Assembly (NCBI GenBank): GCA_030681895.1
Contig: JAUXRI010000118.1
Location: 1-58,960 of the forward strand
Direction: 5' to 3'
From: Myxococcales bacterium
Lineage (GTDB): Bacteria > Myxococcota > Myxococcia > Myxococcales > Myxococcaceae
Length of the DNA stretch: 58,960 bases
The notes below the pieces were generated by a model. It did not search any database and was not told the origin of the DNA. It saw only the letters and a program-made list of their open reading frames with translations. The position numbers and the translations under genes are program-made. Below are positions 36,034-44,292 of this stretch, one piece after another; position 1 is the first letter of the stretch, and every line of letters begins with the position of its first letter.

Positions 36034-37127
36034 AGTCGCTCTGGTCGTGGGTGGCGCTGACGCTGGTGGTGAGCAGCCAGGCTCACGCGTTCGATCTCAT
36101 CCCGTCGGGCTCTGCGTCTCTCGACTACCGCCTCGTCTCGGGGGCCGCGCCGCCGCAGAACCCATCGCCGCTGGGCATCAACGGCATGACGTTCGAGCTC
36201 GCCCAGAAGGTCGTCGTCGAGGTCGGCCACGGCGTCAGCTTCACGGTGAAGGCCTGCGGCGGGTGCCACGGGCTCGAGGTCGATCAGGGGTTTGGTGAGG
36301 TGCGCATTCGCCGCTTCATCAACGTGCGGGCCGGGCGGTTGAACGTGCCCTTCGGCGAGTTCACGCTTCGCCACGATCCCGCGAACTTCACCACGCCGTC
36401 GAAGCCGCTGCCGTTCGCGATGGGCGACATGCTCCAGTATGGGCGCGAGGGCTTCAACCTGGGCATCGTGCCCGGCCCCTGGGTCGACAACGGCCTCGAG
36501 GTGTTCGGCAGTGTCTCGCTCTCGAAGACGACGCAGCTCGACTACGCCGTCTACGCCGTGAAGGGCCTCGTCGGAGAGAACGACTTCGACTTCGCGCGCT
36601 CGCGCAACTGGGTCGACAACAACCGCACTCCGGCCTTCGGGGGGCGCGTCGTCCTCACGGGCGATGACTGGGCCGTGGGAGGCTCGTTCGCTGGAGGCAC
36701 GTACGACGCCGCCGACTCGCGGTGGTTCGCGATGGGTGGACTCGAGGGCTATTGGCGCGTCGGGCCCGTCACGCTGCGAGGGGAAGTGCTCGCGCGCCGA
36801 ACCGACCTCGACCGCACCGCGCAGGGCTATGCCTTCGAGCTCGTCGACGGGTGGTTCCTCAAGGCCGGCTGGTACGCGCAGGCCGATTGGGCGGTGCTCC
36901 CGCAGCTGTCGCTGATCGTTCGCACCGACGGGTTGCAGCGCTTCGGCATGCCGTTGCCGGGCAGCGACCTGAGCCCTGTCGCCGGGGTTCAACGCCAGAC
37001 GATCGCCGCGCTGGGCCGCCTGAACGATCACGTCGCCGGGAAGCTCGACTACGAGCTGTGGACGTTCAGCGGCACGCCGTTTCCTCTTCGCCATGTCGCC
37101 AGGCTCGGCCTGGTGGTGGGGTACTGA
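36030..37127 (+). CDS. Outer-membrane porin-like beta-barrel with a CxxCH motif
   Basis: 365 residues from GTG 36030. A signal peptide cleaves after AHA (residues 18-20). The mature protein is made of alternating aromatic/hydrophobic strands with a final aromatic residue (LGLVVGY), typical of outer-membrane barrels such as phosphate-selective porins. A heme-c-like motif CGGCH sits at residues 76-80 (DNA 36255-36269), close to the N-terminus. It is followed within 3 bases by a diheme cytochrome, so the pair may form an electron path across the outer membrane (inference). Barrel function is otherwise unproven; it could also be a plain porin with a fortuitous motif. Confidence 0.75.
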   Translation: MKSLWSWVALTLVVSSQAHAFDLIPSGSASLDYRLVSGAAPPQNPSPLGINGMTFELAQKVVVEVGHGVSFTVKACGGCHGLEVDQGFGEVRIRRFINVRAGRLNVPFGEFTLRHDPANFTTPSKPLPFAMGDMLQYGREGFNLGIVPGPWVDNGLEVFGSVSLSKTTQLDYAVYAVKGLVGENDFDFARSRNWVDNNRTPAFGGRVVLTGDDWAVGGSFAGGTYDAADSRWFAMGGLEGYWRVGPVTLRGEVLARRTDLDRTAQGYAFELVDGWFLKAGWYAQADWAVLPQLSLIVRTDGLQRFGMPLPGSDLSPVAGVQRQTIAALGRLNDHVAGKLDYELWTFSGTPFPLRHVARLGLVVGY

Positions 37128-37130
37128 CCC

Positions 37131-37682
37131 ATGCTCTCGCTGCTGCTCGCGCTGACGATCGCGGCTCCACCGAGTGAGCGGCTCACCTACGAGCGCAAGT
37201 GCCTCTACTGTCACTCCGAAGAGGTGGCTGAGAGCAAGCGGCTGACGCTGCCGCAGTGGCGGCGGGTGATCGATCAGATGCGAAAGAAGGCGCCGCTGCT
37301 CATCAGCCGAAGCGACGCCGTGCTGCTCACCCGCTACGTCACGCAGACGCTCCGCCTGACGGTCGCGACGCCGGCCCGGCCTGTCGCGAGTCCCGTCGTC
37401 GAAGTGAAGACGGGACCGTCTCCTCAAAAGCTGACCGAGGAGCCCGAGAGCGAGGCAGCCGAAGCACCCGCTCCCGCGATCGACCCCGAGCTCGAGCAGC
37501 AGGCCTCGGCGCTCATTCAGCACCGGTGCTCGAAGTGTCACGCCCTCGGCCGCGTGTACGGCCGGCTCGACACGCTCGAACGATCGTTGACGACGCTGGA
37601 GCGCATGCGGCTCAAGACAGGCTCAGGCATCACCGATGATGACGTGCGGGTGATCGAGGCCTACCTGCGCGCGCAGTTCTGA
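37131..37682 (+). CDS. Diheme c-type cytochrome
   Basis: 183 residues. The N-terminus (LSLLLALTIAAPP) is a short signal peptide. Two heme-attachment motifs are visible: CLYCH (residues 24-28) and CSKCH (133-137). A Pro/Ala/Glu-rich linker separates two small helical domains. The first is followed by LPQWRRVIDQMRKK, the second by LERMRLKTGSGITDDDVRVIEAYL. Met or His distal ligands are likely but not assigned. It should be periplasmic and shuttle electrons, probably with the preceding barrel protein. It is convergent with the kinase gene, 4 bases apart. Confidence 0.85.
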   Translation: MLSLLLALTIAAPPSERLTYERKCLYCHSEEVAESKRLTLPQWRRVIDQMRKKAPLLISRSDAVLLTRYVTQTLRLTVATPARPVASPVVEVKTGPSPQKLTEEPESEAAEAPAPAIDPELEQQASALIQHRCSKCHALGRVYGRLDTLERSLTTLERMRLKTGSGITDDDVRVIEAYLRAQF

Positions 37683-37686
37683 CCCG

Positions 37687-39516
37687 TCACCGACAGCAGC
37701 GCAGGCCGAGCGACCTCGTTCCACCCTGGCCCGGGAGCAGGTAGTCGCGCGCGCCGCACGGCAGGCGCGAGTCGCTCTGCGTGAACGAGCCGCCGCGGAT
37801 GACCCGCTGCGCCGCGCCGTCGTGCAGCGGGCTCGAGGTCCACTCCGCGACGTTGCCGACCAGATCGAAGACGCCAGCGGGGCCCGCGCAGCGCGGCCGC
37901 GAGCCCGACGCCGAAGGCTTCTTCGCGCCCCTGGTCACGCAGCGGCCCTTCTCGAACATCGGCCCCCACGGGTACAGGAATCCACTCGTGCCGCGGCAGG
38001 CCTGTTCCCACTCCAGCTCGGAGCACAGGTGTTTTCCCACGCCTTCGCACAGCGCGACGGCGTCGGACCAATCGACGCGGGTGACCGGCATGGCGCCAGC
38101 GCGGTTCGGGTACTCGTAGCGGTCGATGAACACGGCACCGACGCGCACCATGCCGTTCTGACTCGCGAAGGACGCGCGCTTCGCCTCGAGCTCGAGGGGA
38201 TCGTCCGGCCCGAGCGCTCCGAGCCGGGCGAGGGTTGCCACCAACGCGAGTGCAGGCGCGGGGTCTTCCAACTTCAGTGCGTCCTGGGCTCTGCGGCGCA
38301 GAGAGGTGGCGAGCTGCCCTCGGAGCGCCTTCCACTCCGGCCGCCCGGGGAATGACGTCTCCGCCGCCTTGAGCGCTTCGACGGCGTCGTCCACCGGCCC
38401 GTCGAGGCGTCGCTCGACGTCGCTCGCCGACTGCTTCACCGCTTCGGCGATGGGATCGTTCGCGCGCGTGGGCTCGACCGTCGTCGGCGGTTGGCGCGTC
38501 GTCATCACCGCGACGAGGCCGAGCGCGACCACACCGACCGCCGCCACCGCGAACCATCGAAGTGGAGAGGACCTCGCTCGACGGGCCAGCAGGTCGGCAC
38601 GAAACGAGAGCAGGGTGGTGCGCACCGCCGCAGCGGAGACCGGGCGCTGCGTCGGCTCGACGGCCATCAACGATCGCACCAGCGCGTCGAGGGCCTCGGG
38701 CGCTCCGGGCACGGTGGCCTTCAGGCTGGGCCGTGGCGCTTCGCGATGCTGACGGAGCACCTCGTCGACGCTGTCGTGAACGAACGGCAGGCGGCCGGTG
38801 AGCATCTCGAAGATCAGGCACCCCAGCGCGTAGAGATCGGCCTTCGCCCCGACGTCGCGGTTCTTCGCCTGCTCCGGCGCGACGTAGCCGGGCGTGCCCA
38901 GGGCTTCGGCGCTTCTCGTGGTGATGCGATGGGCGATGCCGAAATCGAGCAGCTTGGGGAAGGGCGCGCGCGGCGGCCGGCTCACGACGAAGATGTTTCC
39001 GGCCTTGAGATCCCGGTGCACGAACCCTGCGGCGTGCGCGGCCTCGAGCGCCTGGAGGAGCGGCACCAGAAGATCGATGGCCTCGAGCACGCTCAAGCGC
39101 CCGCGACGGGCCAGCTGCGCTTCGAGCAGCTCTCCGTCGAGCAGCTCCATCACGAGGTACGAGCGCCCATCCGGCAGCGAGCCGAAGCCGTAGATGTCGA
39201 CGATGCCCTCGTCGCCGATGGCGTTCACCGCGCGCGCCTCGGCCAGGAGCGACGGCAGGCGCGGGTCCTGGCTCAGGTGCGGGTGCAGCACCTTGAGCGC
39301 GGCGCGTTTCTGAATCGTCTCTTCCAGCCCCTCGTAGACGGCGCCCATGCCACCGAGCCCGAGCCGGCGAAGGACCCGGTAGCCGCCGACGACCTGGCCC
39401 ACGAGCGGGTCTCTCTCGGGCGCGACGAGCACCTCGCCGCACTGCTCACACACCACGGAGTGAGGCACGGGCGTGGAGCCGCAGACCGGGCAGATCGAGA
39501 CGAGGACGGAGCTCAG
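37687..39516 (-). CDS. Ser/Thr protein kinase with N-terminal zinc ribbon and C-terminal FGE-sulfatase domain, CTG start
   Basis: 609 residues if started at CTG 39516, which overlaps the previous stop as CTGA and has GAGG 7 bases before it. A zinc ribbon (CPVC...CEQC, residues 9-26) precedes the Hanks-type kinase: Gly loop LGLGGMGAVYEG, ALKVL lysine, HRDLKAGN catalytic loop, LLDFG and GTPGYVAPE. A membrane span follows (~325-343), then a periplasmic linker and an FGE-sulfatase/SUMF1-like domain (~455-609) with SDAVALCEGVGKHLCSELEWEQACRG-type sequence, GNVAEW and VIRGGSF. It probably senses something outside and phosphorylates cytoplasmic targets. No ATG, GTG or TTG upstream would keep the zinc ribbon. 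Confidence 0.9.
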   Translation of the reverse strand: MSSVLVSICPVCGSTPVPHSVVCEQCGEVLVAPERDPLVGQVVGGYRVLRRLGLGGMGAVYEGLEETIQKRAALKVLHPHLSQDPRLPSLLAEARAVNAIGDEGIVDIYGFGSLPDGRSYLVMELLDGELLEAQLARRGRLSVLEAIDLLVPLLQALEAAHAAGFVHRDLKAGNIFVVSRPPRAPFPKLLDFGIAHRITTRSAEALGTPGYVAPEQAKNRDVGAKADLYALGCLIFEMLTGRLPFVHDSVDEVLRQHREAPRPSLKATVPGAPEALDALVRSLMAVEPTQRPVSAAAVRTTLLSFRADLLARRARSSPLRWFAVAAVGVVALGLVAVMTTRQPPTTVEPTRANDPIAEAVKQSASDVERRLDGPVDDAVEALKAAETSFPGRPEWKALRGQLATSLRRRAQDALKLEDPAPALALVATLARLGALGPDDPLELEAKRASFASQNGMVRVGAVFIDRYEYPNRAGAMPVTRVDWSDAVALCEGVGKHLCSELEWEQACRGTSGFLYPWGPMFEKGRCVTRGAKKPSASGSRPRCAGPAGVFDLVGNVAEWTSSPLHDGAAQRVIRGGSFTQSDSRLPCGARDYLLPGQGGTRSLGLRCCR

Positions 39517-40175
39517 CGGACGACCTCGATGGCGCCAGCCATGCCCGAGCCGGACGCGGTGCCGTGTTGGTCGCAGAAGAACCCGTAGACGCCGAGGCCG
39601 CTGCTGAAGGTGACGGCGAGCTGGGCGCCGCTGCGGGCGGAGATCAACGCCGCGACGGGTCCACACGCCTGATCGAGCGGGTGTGCCGAGAAGTCACCGC
39701 CAGAGAACGTGACGGTCTGGCCGAGGCGAACGCGAACGCAGTCGGGGCTGTAGCGGTCTCCGCCGACGGGGAAACGAATCGTCGGTGCACCGGCATCGGT
39801 GAGATCGACGAAGGCCGTGCAGCCCGAGAACGCCGCGCGGCAGACGCTCGCGGGCGCCGCGCACCGTGCCGAGAGGCAGACGCCCTGGGCGCAGTCACGC
39901 GCGGTTCCACAGGCTGCGTTCGTCGCGCAGCCCGGGCAGGGGCCACCACAGTCGACGTCTGACTCGAGCGCGTCTTTCATCGCGTTGCCGCACGCGGGGC
40001 CTGCGTCGTGAGCATGACTCCCGGCGTCGGAGAGCCCCGCGTCTTCGCCTCCGATCGGAGGCCCGACCTGCGGCAGGCACGACGCCGAGACGAGGGCCGA
40101 CAGCAGGAACTCGAGACGCGCGCGCGACACCACCCGATGGTGGAGGAAGCCCGAGACGGTGTCGAGCTTCGTCAC
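39513..40175 (-). CDS. Cupredoxin-like lipoprotein with myxobacterial Cys-rich motif
   Basis: 220 residues from GTG 40175, which overlaps the upstream stop (GTGA); GTG 40130 would give a shorter signal. The signal ends in LVSASC, a relaxed lipobox. A DAG-type linker and the motif DVDCGGPCPGC...DCAQGVC follow. Residues ~120-220 look like a type-1 copper domain: VRVRLGQTVTFSGGDFSAHPL (His165), then YGFFCDQHG (Cys201, His204) and a Met at 212, the classical ligand set. It probably binds copper and carries electrons at the cell surface. Its stop overlaps the kinase start. Confidence 0.8.
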   Translation of the reverse strand: MTKLDTVSGFLHHRVVSRARLEFLLSALVSASCLPQVGPPIGGEDAGLSDAGSHAHDAGPACGNAMKDALESDVDCGGPCPGCATNAACGTARDCAQGVCLSARCAAPASVCRAAFSGCTAFVDLTDAGAPTIRFPVGGDRYSPDCVRVRLGQTVTFSGGDFSAHPLDQACGPVAALISARSGAQLAVTFSSGLGVYGFFCDQHGTASGSGMAGAIEVVR

Positions 40176-40702
40176 GGGGCTGCTCGACGTCGCGGGAACA
40201 GTGCGTACAGCGCGAGCGGAGCGAACAGGACGAGCTCGGTCAACACGACGGTGACGCCGCGCGCCGAGAGCATGCCTGCGCCGATCGGCGCGACGGGGAT
40301 CGGCTGCACCGGCCAGAACAGCCGCGCGTTCGAGAACGGGAAGAAGAGCGCACAGCCCAGGCCTCCGTCGGTCAGCATGTCCAGCAGCGGGTGCGTCACC
40401 ACCACGACGCCGGTGAAGACAGCCAGCCTCGCGTCACGACGCAGCGCGAACGCGATCACCCCACACACCACGGCGAAGGCGATCGAGTGCGTGGCGCCGC
40501 GATGCCCGAACGGATCGCCGTAGGGGATGCGCAGCGCGAACGCGATGACGTCGGCGTCTGGGAGCAGCGAGAGCGCCGAGAAGCCGGCCATCGACAGCGC
40601 GAGCCGCCTGCGCTCCGCGACTCCCGTGAACGCGCGGCCCGCCGCCAGCCCCACCGCGATGTGACCGAAGCTCGCCGTACCGTCTCCCTTCGCCACCAAC
40701 AC
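40172..40702 (-). CDS. YdjM-like inner-membrane metal-dependent hydrolase
   Basis: 176 residues from GTG 40702, chosen because a strong hairpin (40706-40735) separates it from gdhA; GTG 40750 would place that hairpin inside the gene. Family motifs: SFGHIAVGLAAGR at the N-terminus, LSLLPDADV, GHRGATHS and HPLLDMLTDGG. Their His and Asp residues are the metal site of the DUF457/YdjM group, of which E. coli YdjM is an SOS-regulated membrane member. Four to five membrane spans are visible. The physiological substrate is unknown. It is coupled to the cupredoxin-like gene. Confidence 0.8.
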   Translation of the reverse strand: MLVAKGDGTASFGHIAVGLAAGRAFTGVAERRRLALSMAGFSALSLLPDADVIAFALRIPYGDPFGHRGATHSIAFAVVCGVIAFALRRDARLAVFTGVVVVTHPLLDMLTDGGLGCALFFPFSNARLFWPVQPIPVAPIGAGMLSARGVTVVLTELVLFAPLALYALFPRRRAAP

Positions 40703-40705
40703 GAA

Positions 40706-40735
40706 GGGCGCCGACTCTTCTTTGAGCCGACGCCC
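40706..40735 (-). terminator. Stem-loop after gdhA
   Basis: Two 12-base arms (40706-40717 and 40724-40735) pair except at two positions that form G-U wobbles in the transcript, with a 6-base loop. The stem is 29 bases past the gdhA stop. No T tract follows, so it may be a weak terminator or an RNA-stability element. Confidence 0.45.
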
Positions 40736-40763
40736 TCGCGCACTTCTCAAACTTCAGCGTCGA

Positions 40764-42317
40764 CTACTGGCTGAAGCCTTCGAGCATGTAGTGGGCCTCG
40801 ATGCGCTTGAGCGCGAGGATCATCGCCGCGCAGCGCGTGTCGACCGGCTTGCCGATGCAGTACGGCCGGCTGTCGTGCATGTCGGTGCGGCGCGGGTTGT
40901 TGCGCGCGATGTCGCGGATGATGCGGTAGTTCTTCTTGAGCGCGAGCTCGAGCCGGGTGTCGACTTCCTTCTCGGTCCACGACTCCATGCGCTTGTTCTG
41001 AATCCACTCGTAGTAGCTGACCGTCACGCCACCGGCGTTGCAGATGATGTCGGGGATGAGATCGATCTTCCGCTTCTCGAGCACGCGGTCGGCGTCAGGC
41101 GTCGTCGGGCCGTTGGCGCCCTCGGCCACCAGCTTCACGTTCATCTTCTCGGCGATCTCTGCGGTGATCTCGCCGCCCAGCGCGGCCGGCATCGCGATGT
41201 CGGCCTTCACCTGCCAGAAGTCCGCCTTGCTGATCACCTGCGCGCCGGGGAAGCCCAGCACGGAGCGCTTGAGGTTCTTCGGGTTCTCGTTGACGTACTT
41301 CATCAACTCGACCGCATCGATGCCCTCGGGGTTGTAGATGGTGCCGTCGGCGTCGTTCACCGCGAGCAGCTTGCCGCCGAGGCCCTGCAGAATCACCGCG
41401 CCCCAGCTGCCGACGTTGCCGAAGCCCTGCACGATGAAGGTCTTGCCCTTCACCGTCTCGCCGCGGTCCGCGTAGTAGTCCTCGATGGTGTAGACGACGC
41501 CCTGGCCGGTCGCCTTGGTGCGGCCCTCGGAGCCGCCGATGCGCACGTCTTTGCCGGTGATGACGCCGCGCTGGTTGTGACGCTCGCGCTCGCCGTCCGA
41601 GAACTGCCGCAGGAAGAGCGCCATGATCTCGGAGTTCGTCCCGATGTCAGGCGCGGGGATGTCGATGTTCGGGCCGACGAGCTGCTTGAGCTTGTACATG
41701 AAGCGCAGCGAGATCGTGTGCAGCTCCTCCCGGCCGAGCTGGCGAGGGTCGAGCTGAATGCCGCCCTTGCCGCCGCCGAAGGGCACGTCCGCGATCGCCG
41801 TCTTCCACGTCATCTCGGCGGCGAGCGCCTTGAAGAGGTCGAGCGACACTTCACGGTGGTAGCGAATGCCGCCCTTGTACGGGCCACGCGCCTGGTTGTG
41901 CTGCACGCGGTAGGCCTTGAAGCGCTGCGTGTCGCCGGGCACGAGCTGGTACACGGTGCCGTCGTCGAGGCGCAGGTGGCCGGCGCGAATGTTCACGTCG
42001 CTGCCGAGCAGGGCCTTTCCGTTCAAGATGATCTTGCCGTCGGCGAGCCGCTCGAGCGCGCTCGGATCGCGCAGCTTGGTGACCTGCAGATCGGCGTAGG
42101 CGCGGGCCGCGTCGGGCACCACGGGCACCAGGCGGTCCTTCAGCCGGGTGGTGACGTAGAAGATGTGCTCGAAGTCGGGCTCCTCGAGCTCGAGGCGAAC
42201 GCGGCGATCGAGCCCCATCGCGTCGGCCGCGCGATCGAAGATCTCCATCGCCTCGGTGTAGACGGTCTTGCGTTGCTGCCCCGGGTTCGGCACCCGCATG
42301 AAGTTCGCTTCAGACAT
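40764..42317 (-). CDS. gdhA: Glutamate dehydrogenase (Glu/Leu/Phe/Val dehydrogenase family)
   Basis: 517 residues from ATG 42317 with AGGAG upstream. It interconverts glutamate with 2-oxoglutarate and ammonia. Substrate and catalytic lysines lie in YKGGIRYH and ADVPFGGGKGGI; the dinucleotide fold is VQGFGNVGSWGA; NAGGVTVSYYEW marks the C-terminal domain. It is about 90-100 residues longer than the usual bacterial hexameric enzyme, mostly at the N-terminus (residues 1-110). This resembles the long NAD-type forms. Cofactor preference is not certain from sequence. It lies downstream of a tRNA gene and its terminator, so it has its own promoter in 42318-42480. Confidence 0.93.
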   Translation of the reverse strand: MSEANFMRVPNPGQQRKTVYTEAMEIFDRAADAMGLDRRVRLELEEPDFEHIFYVTTRLKDRLVPVVPDAARAYADLQVTKLRDPSALERLADGKIILNGKALLGSDVNIRAGHLRLDDGTVYQLVPGDTQRFKAYRVQHNQARGPYKGGIRYHREVSLDLFKALAAEMTWKTAIADVPFGGGKGGIQLDPRQLGREELHTISLRFMYKLKQLVGPNIDIPAPDIGTNSEIMALFLRQFSDGERERHNQRGVITGKDVRIGGSEGRTKATGQGVVYTIEDYYADRGETVKGKTFIVQGFGNVGSWGAVILQGLGGKLLAVNDADGTIYNPEGIDAVELMKYVNENPKNLKRSVLGFPGAQVISKADFWQVKADIAMPAALGGEITAEIAEKMNVKLVAEGANGPTTPDADRVLEKRKIDLIPDIICNAGGVTVSYYEWIQNKRMESWTEKEVDTRLELALKKNYRIIRDIARNNPRRTDMHDSRPYCIGKPVDTRCAAMILALKRIEAHYMLEGFSQ

Positions 42318-42480
42318 GGTCGATGCTCCTGTGAGGGGCCCCGAAAACACATGAACTCAGGGCCAGAAAGCGCGCGGACCGTATGAGCGTGACCGTGGCC
42401 TCGGTAGCCAAAACCGACGTCACGCCGCGTCAACCCACAGCCCGGAAAAGTGCGAGAGAAAGCCCTGCTGCTGGCTGCCA

Positions 42481-42521
42481 GAAAAACGAAACCCCGGACT
42501 TCCACGAGGGGAAGTCCGGGG
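42481..42521 (-). terminator. Strong intrinsic terminator after tRNA-Thr
   Basis: A perfect 12-bp G/C-rich stem (42492-42503 with 42510-42521) and a 6-base loop, followed on the minus strand by TTTCGTTTTTC. It ends the tRNA transcript and insulates gdhA. Confidence 0.9.
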
Positions 42522-42528
42522 CATTTTC

Positions 42529-42603
<75 letters not shown>

Positions 42604-42613
42604 GCGGCGCGTC

Positions 42614-42641
42614 CAAGTACCACAACGATTTTCGACGTCAA
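42614..42641 (-). promoter_or_regulatory. Promoter of tRNA-Thr
   Basis: Minus strand: -35 TTGACG (42641-42636), a 16-base spacer, -10 TACTTG (42619-42614), 10 bases before the mature tRNA 5' end. The spacing fits a tRNA gene with a very short leader. Confidence 0.5.
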
Positions 42642-42666
42642 CGGCCGCTCATGCCTGACTGACACT

Positions 42667-44028
42667 TCAGCGAACCCGATTTCGCACCACCGCGGTGCGC
42701 GTCGAATCCATTCCAGTCGAGAAGGTGATGGCCACGTCGAGGTCGCCGTCCCCGTCGACGTCGCCCGAGGCCGCGCTGAGCCGGGTCCCCGCGCCGACAC
42801 CTTGCTTGAACTCAGAGAAGGCCCACTGGCCCCGGTTTCGTCGCACCACCACGTCGTCGCCAGCCGTGAAGAAGACGTCGAGCACGCCATCGAGATCGAA
42901 GTCGCGCAGCTCGACGATGGCCGTGCGCGGTGCGGCGAAGGTCAGCTTCTCGGCCAGCGCGCCGCCGGTGTTCTCGTAGAGCTTCACGTCGTTGCCGATG
43001 ATCGCGGCGATGTCAGCGTCTCCATCACCATCGAGATCGCCCGTGGCCAGCTGCGAGGGCAGGGCGCTGAAGGTCAAGCCCGCGTCGCGCTCGAAGCCAG
43101 GCCCGGGGAAGACCGTCATGGTGTCTCCGAGGCCGTCGACGACCAGCACGTCGCCCAGGCCATCACGCGTGAAGTCGCCCACCGCGAGGAGCCCGGCGTC
43201 AGGCGCGTCGAACCGCCGCACCCCGTTCGTCTCGAGCGTGAAGAAGGAGTGACAGCCCCACGCGACGGCGAGATCGCGCTGCGCGCCGGCCTTCACGACG
43301 CCCACCAGCTTCGCGCCCGGGCAGCCGCCGTCGAGCTCTCGAAGCGAGAACGTGCTGCCCCCTTGAGAGACGTAGGTGTCGAAGGCGCCGGTGTCGTTGA
43401 CGGTCGCGACGTCGAGGTTGCCGTCACCGCTGAACTCGCCCGCGATGCACGCCAGGGGCGTTCGCTGGAACGAGAGCTTGCGGCTCGTCGCGCCAGAGAA
43501 GCCCTGCACGGTGTTCCACCCGAAGACCTCGACCCGGTTCCGGCTCGGCACGGCCATCACGAGATCGGGCACGCCCGTGGGCGGGAGATCGGCGATCACC
43601 GCCGGCCCGCCGTTCGTCACCGTCAGCTCGGGCGCCGCCTCGAAGGCCTGCGTGATGCAGTTGGTGGTGTCGAGCTGGCAGTCGTCGCCACAGCGGTTGC
43701 TGCCGAAGCTGGTGCACGCCGTGACGCCGAGCGCGCCGTCACAGGTCTCGCCGGTGTCGATCATTCCGTTGCCGCACTTCTTCGTGCAGAGCGTCTTCGC
43801 GAACGTGCAGTCGGCGCCGCAGGTCAGCTGGCCGGCTTCGAAGCCCTGGGTGCGGCAGGTCTGCTCGGCGAGGTTGGAGCCGTCGCACTCCTCGCCCTCG
43901 TCGATCTTTCCGTCGCCGCAGATCGGCATCGGCGGCGGTGGATCGACGCGGCGGGTGAGGCCATCGCGACACGACGTGAGGAGCAGGAGCAGACACAGGG
44001 CGGATCGGTGAGCCACGGCGCGCGACAC
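42667..44028 (-). CDS. FG-GAP/VCBS-repeat lipoprotein with two myxobacterial Cys-rich repeats
   Basis: 453 residues from GTG 44028 (GTG 44016 also possible). The signal ends LLLTSC. Two copies of the CGDGKIDEGEECDG-type repeat (residues ~36-50 and ~83-97) are characteristic of myxobacterial secreted proteins. The remaining ~300 residues carry FG-GAP-like repeats with calcium loops DGDGDADIA, DFDLDGVLDVFF and DVDGDGDLDVA, expected to form a beta-propeller at the cell surface. Ligand unknown. It is divergent from yacG, 54 bases apart, and ends 63 bases from tRNA-Thr. Confidence 0.85.
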   Translation of the reverse strand: MSRAVAHRSALCLLLLLTSCRDGLTRRVDPPPPMPICGDGKIDEGEECDGSNLAEQTCRTQGFEAGQLTCGADCTFAKTLCTKKCGNGMIDTGETCDGALGVTACTSFGSNRCGDDCQLDTTNCITQAFEAAPELTVTNGGPAVIADLPPTGVPDLVMAVPSRNRVEVFGWNTVQGFSGATSRKLSFQRTPLACIAGEFSGDGNLDVATVNDTGAFDTYVSQGGSTFSLRELDGGCPGAKLVGVVKAGAQRDLAVAWGCHSFFTLETNGVRRFDAPDAGLLAVGDFTRDGLGDVLVVDGLGDTMTVFPGPGFERDAGLTFSALPSQLATGDLDGDGDADIAAIIGNDVKLYENTGGALAEKLTFAAPRTAIVELRDFDLDGVLDVFFTAGDDVVVRRNRGQWAFSEFKQGVGAGTRLSAASGDVDGDGDLDVAITFSTGMDSTRTAVVRNRVR

Positions 44029-44082
44029 TACTCACGCAGAAGCTGCTGCGTCGATCCGTGCCGAATCAGGCAGAATGGCGCC

Positions 44083-44292
44083 ATGGCGTCGCCCCGGTGC
44101 CCCTCCTGTCGGCTGCTCGTGAAGCTGCCTCCCGAGAACAAGACGTTCCCGTTCTGCTCGGAGCGCTGTCGCACGATCGATCTCGGCCGATGGCTGGGTG
44201 AGGAGTTCCGCGTTCCGACACGACAGGTGGAAGAAGACGAAGACGGTGGCGGCCTCGCGCCTGGCCCGGCGCGCCCGCCCGAGGACGCATGA
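44083..44292 (+). CDS. yacG: Zinc-binding DNA gyrase inhibitor YacG
   Basis: 69 residues from ATG 44083. The YacG zinc finger is complete: CPSC near the start, then FCSERC, followed by RTIDLGRWLGEEFRVP, the conserved helix. YacG binds GyrB and blocks DNA binding in E. coli. The C-terminus is an acidic Pro/Ala tail. Its stop overlaps the next ATG (ATGA), so translation is coupled. It is one of the small genes most easily missed because a longer frame covers it. Confidence 0.92.
   Translation: MASPRCPSCRLLVKLPPENKTFPFCSERCRTIDLGRWLGEEFRVPTRQVEEDEDGGGLAPGPARPPEDA

Noticed and set aside
40722..42386. 554-codon plus-strand frame over gdhA
   Set aside because: Antisense to an unmistakable glutamate dehydrogenase.
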